Positions 6,798-8,169 of a stretch of 8,169 nt of DNA are shown in pieces. Location: NCBI GenBank assembly GCA_045594105.1, contig JAZNXY010000060.1, positions 1 to 8,169 on the forward strand, given 5' to 3'. Under the pieces are notes generated by a model. The model made no database searches. It was given only the letters and a program-made list of their open reading frames with translations, and was not told the DNA's origin. Within the stretch, counting starts at the first letter, position 1; the number at the start of each line of letters is the position of its first letter. A program made the position numbers and the translations under genes. Source of the DNA: URNF01 sp045594105. Lineage in GTDB: Bacteria; Bacillota; Clostridia; Oscillospirales; Acutalibacteraceae.

Positions 6798-6826
6798 AGG
6801 ATACCACAAATACCGCTTTTTTTCAA
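6798..6826 (-). promoter_or_regulatory. Sigma-A promoter of pyk
   Basis: TTGAAA (6826-6821), 17 bases, then TATCCT (6803-6798) on the minus strand, giving a leader of about 25 bases before the pyk ATG. It lies directly after the spoIIID terminator, so pyk is an independent unit. The call is by consensus only. Confidence 0.7.
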
Positions 6827-6834
6827 TGCTTATC

Positions 6835-6876
6835 AAAAAAAACACGAGACAAGGTGTTTCCTTGTCTCGTGTTTTT
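6835..6876 (-). terminator. Rho-independent terminator of spoIIID
   Basis: A perfect 17-bp stem (6838-6854 with 6860-6876) and a 5-base loop. On the minus strand it is followed by a run of eight T (6842-6835, partly inside the stem). The upstream arm overlaps the TAA stop of spoIIID. Flanking A and T runs on both sides would also allow it to work in the opposite direction. Confidence 0.92.
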
Positions 6877-7132
6877 ACCGTTTTTTTGCACCACGGTATT
6901 TTTCCCGTGTCGCCAAACCGCCTCGTATATGCCGTTCGGCCTTGTTTGTGTTCAGCACCACCCGCACCTGTCCATACAACTGCGGATCCACCTTCTTGAG
7001 ACGTTCCGAGACGTCTTTATGTACCGTGGATTTTGAAATATGGAACTTTTTTGCCGCGGCACGCACCGTAGCGCCTGTATCTATGATATATTCCCCTAAA
7101 ACAACGGCTCGGTCATCAGAAAACTCTCTCAT
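6875..7132 (-). CDS. spoIIID: Sporulation transcriptional regulator SpoIIID
   Basis: 85-residue DNA-binding protein of the SpoIIID family. In the mother cell of sporulating Bacillus and Clostridia it activates or represses many sigma-E genes and helps the switch to sigma-K. The helix-turn-helix is at about 22-44 (TVRAAAKKFHISKSTVHKDV), the family's most recognisable stretch. It is followed by ERLKKVDPQLYGQV, the motif ERHIRGGLATREKYR (67-81) and a basic C-terminus (GAKKR) that adds DNA contacts in the Bacillus protein. The length is normal for Clostridia. The ATG follows AAGGTGG (7146-7140) by 7 bases. It is a single-gene unit with a sigma-E promoter upstream and a terminator at its stop. Its start codon lies in one arm of a perfect inverted repeat. 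The neighbouring genes differ from Bacillus, where spoIIID precedes mbl. Confidence 0.97.
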   Translation of the reverse strand: MREFSDDRAVVLGEYIIDTGATVRAAAKKFHISKSTVHKDVSERLKKVDPQLYGQVRVVLNTNKAERHIRGGLATREKYRGAKKR

Positions 7133-7179
7133 ACAACTACCACCTTAAACGGACTTTGTTAATTGTATGAGAGAGTTTT
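7120..7179 (-). repeat. Perfect 17-bp inverted repeat across the spoIIID promoter and start codon
   Basis: The arm 7120-7136 is the exact reverse complement of 7163-7179, separated by 26 bases. The arm nearer the gene contains the spoIIID ATG and first codons; the other contains the sigma-E -10 CATACAAT. The loop holds the Shine-Dalgarno. In minus-strand RNA the stem is followed by C rather than a long U run, so it is not a typical terminator. A match this long over so short a distance is very unlikely by chance. Confidence 0.9.
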
Positions 7180-7190
7180 TCACATTATGC
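7162..7190 (-). promoter_or_regulatory. Sigma-E promoter of spoIIID
   Basis: On the minus strand GCATAAT (7190-7184), 14 bases, then CATACAAT (7169-7162). The Bacillus sigma-E consensus is KMATATT, 13-15 bases, CATACAMT; the -10 is a full match and the -35 differs at one position. A start near 7155 gives a leader of about 23 bases with the Shine-Dalgarno at 7146-7140. In Bacillus spoIIID is transcribed by sigma-E, which agrees. Confidence 0.8.
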
Positions 7191-7192
7191 TA

Positions 7193-7942
7193 TCATTCGT
7201 AATCCACAACATCAACCCAAGAGAGCAGGAACTCACGTTCGTGTTCGTTACCTTTCACCGACTGCGAAGCGGCAACAATGGGCATCCATTTCTGTACGTA
7301 CTGTTTTGCTGTGTCGCTTTTCTTGCAGAACAAATCGAGGTATTTTTTCGCACCTTCTTCATCACCGCTCAAGCAGAACAGTAGGTAGGTACGTGCCACA
7401 TCGGCAGAGGCGTTACCCTGTGTTGCGTGGGACCAGTCAAGGATATACGGCGTGCCGTCTTCCGTAATGATAATGTTAGACGGGTTAAAGTCGCCGTGAC
7501 AAACCTTATCGTGCTTTGGCATACCTTCCAAACGGGTATGCAGTTCATACCGCGTGGTGGCATCCAATTCAGCAGAGGAAATCTTGCGGTTCATCTTATC
7601 CTTCAGTTTGTTGAGAAGGGGGCACTTTTTGCCGTGAACGGTAAGTTGCAAGTCAACGAGCAACTCGAGATATTCATCCTTCTTATCCGCCTCTTCTTCC
7701 ATTAACTGTGCCAAGGTCTTGCCTTCAATAAACTCAGATACAATAGCCCACTGTCCGTCCGCTATAGTAACTTCCAGTATTCTGGGGATATTCAAACCGG
7801 TTTCTTCAATTCGTGCCTGATTGAGCGCTTCATTGAGAACGTCCGCTTTGGAATACTCTTTGCTGAAAACTTTCACACAACGGTCGCCGTCACGATAAAC
7901 GGTCTTATTGGTTCTTGCCGCAATAACGGTATCCAGTTTCAT
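7193..7942 (-). CDS. Phosphotransferase of the aminoglycoside/choline kinase fold (TIGR02172-like)
   Basis: 249-residue protein with the aminoglycoside phosphotransferase-type kinase fold. The N-lobe has a nucleotide-binding lysine candidate Lys24 in RCVKVF and a helix-C glutamate candidate Glu38, then the hinge region QWAIVSEFIEGKTL (64-77). The C-lobe has the Brenner-type catalytic loop HGDFNPSN (149-156, Asp151 and Asn156) and the metal-binding ILDW (167-170, Asp169). It resembles the TIGR02172 paralogous family common in gut Firmicutes, whose substrate is unknown; antibiotic resistance should not be assumed. It starts 14 bases after the adhE stop and is probably co-transcribed with adhE. 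The ATG at 7942 follows AAGGAGG by 8 bases. A TTG 18 bases upstream overlaps that site and is rejected. No clear terminator follows before the spoIIID promoter. Confidence 0.87.
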   Translation of the reverse strand: MKLDTVIAARTNKTVYRDGDRCVKVFSKEYSKADVLNEALNQARIEETGLNIPRILEVTIADGQWAIVSEFIEGKTLAQLMEEEADKKDEYLELLVDLQLTVHGKKCPLLNKLKDKMNRKISSAELDATTRYELHTRLEGMPKHDKVCHGDFNPSNIIITEDGTPYILDWSHATQGNASADVARTYLLFCLSGDEEGAKKYLDLFCKKSDTAKQYVQKWMPIVAASQSVKGNEHEREFLLSWVDVVDYE

Positions 7943-7950
7943 TTCTGTTT

Positions 7951-7957
7951 CCTCCTT
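7951..7957 (-). promoter_or_regulatory. Ribosome binding site of the kinase gene, overlapping the adhE stop
   Basis: AAGGAGG, a full consensus Shine-Dalgarno 8 bases before the ATG at 7942. Its first base is the last base of the adhE stop codon TGA, which suggests coupling and fixes the start. Confidence 0.9.
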
Positions 7958-8169
7958 CAATCAATCGCAGTGGGTTTCTCGGTTTCAACGAAATGTTTGC
8001 CATAGTAAGCATTGAGGTACATCTGTTTAATCTCACTCATCAGCGGATAGCGCGGGTTAGCACCGGTGCACTGGTCATCAAACGCCTGCTCAACCATATC
8101 GTCAAGACGGTCAAGGAAATCCGCTTCATCAACACCGTAGTCTTTGATGGTATCTTTGATGCCAACCTT
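7957..8169 (-). CDS. adhE: Bifunctional acetaldehyde/alcohol dehydrogenase AdhE, C-terminal 70 residues
   Basis: The 3' end of a gene that enters the window from the right in frame. The 70 visible residues hold the C-terminal end of the iron-dependent alcohol dehydrogenase domain. The stretch DQCTGANPRYPLMSEIKQMY (32-51), followed by LNAYYG, is typical of AdhE proteins, and the upstream helix EADFLDRLDDMVEQAF matches too. AdhE reduces acetyl-CoA through acetaldehyde to ethanol with NADH in anaerobic fermentation. The aldehyde dehydrogenase half and the metal ligands are outside the window, so a single-domain iron alcohol dehydrogenase cannot be fully excluded. The tail ends in VETEKPTAID without the longer basic extension of the Escherichia coli protein. 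The kinase gene follows closely. Confidence 0.9.
   Translation of the reverse strand, partial: KVGIKDTIKDYGVDEADFLDRLDDMVEQAFDDQCTGANPRYPLMSEIKQMYLNAYYGKHFVETEKPTAID

Noticed and set aside
7130..7137. CATACAAC on the plus strand as a divergent sigma-E promoter
   Set aside because: It exists only because of the repeat symmetry; no -35 like sequence stands 13-15 bases upstream and no plus-strand gene follows.
7120..7179. Inverted repeat as the terminator of the adhE-kinase unit
   Set aside because: Stem is rich in A-T, loop is 26 bases, and only four U precede a C on the minus strand; it also covers the spoIIID start. A weak contribution to termination cannot be excluded.
7943..7960. TTG start for the kinase gene at 7960
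   Set aside because: The consensus Shine-Dalgarno lies inside this extension and points to the ATG at 7942.

Overview
The window looks like core chromosome of an anaerobic, endospore-forming member of the Clostridia, perhaps of the Oscillospiraceae/Ruminococcaceae type. The genus is not determinable from what I can see. The evidence is a spoIIID gene, a gerW (ytfJ) gene and promoter-like sequences matching the sporulation sigma factors E and F, together with the tail of a fermentative AdhE and a short pyruvate kinase. Every recognisable gene lies on the minus strand. The long plus-strand reading frames are shadows of these genes. I see no mobile element, CRISPR array, tRNA or rRNA, and no gene-free stretch over 300 bases.

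Layout in the direction of transcription (high to low coordinates): (1) the 3' end of adhE, then 14 bases later a small kinase of the aminoglycoside/choline phosphotransferase fold whose ribosome binding site overlaps the adhE stop codon. (2) spoIIID as a single-gene unit, with a good sigma-E promoter in front and a strong hairpin terminator overlapping its stop codon. (3) A sigma-A promoter, pyruvate kinase, a 4-base gap, and a TVP38/VTT-family membrane protein, closed by a strong hairpin terminator. (4) A sigma-A promoter with an extended -10, then a tightly packed run: an M50 site-2-type metalloprotease, scpA, scpB, a DUF2953 protein (ytfI-like), gerW, a D-Ala-D-Ala carboxypeptidase, and the start of an RsuA/RluB-family pseudouridine synthase cut by the window edge.

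Block 4 joins chromosome organisation (the ScpA and ScpB partners of SMC), spore germination (GerW), peptidoglycan trimming (the DD-carboxypeptidase) and rRNA modification. In Bacillus subtilis scpA, scpB, dacB and an rsuA-type gene are neighbours, while ytfI-ytfJ lie elsewhere. Here the two groups are merged, and a sigma-F-like promoter inside the end of the DUF2953 gene could give gerW and the carboxypeptidase gene separate forespore expression.

The most striking non-coding signal is a perfect 17-bp inverted repeat at spoIIID. One arm contains the sigma-E -10 element and the other contains the start codon, so only read-through RNA, not RNA started at the sigma-E promoter, could fold the stem that buries the start. 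I found no evidence of a wholly new multi-gene system. The genes themselves are ordinary, and the interest lies in regulation and gene order.
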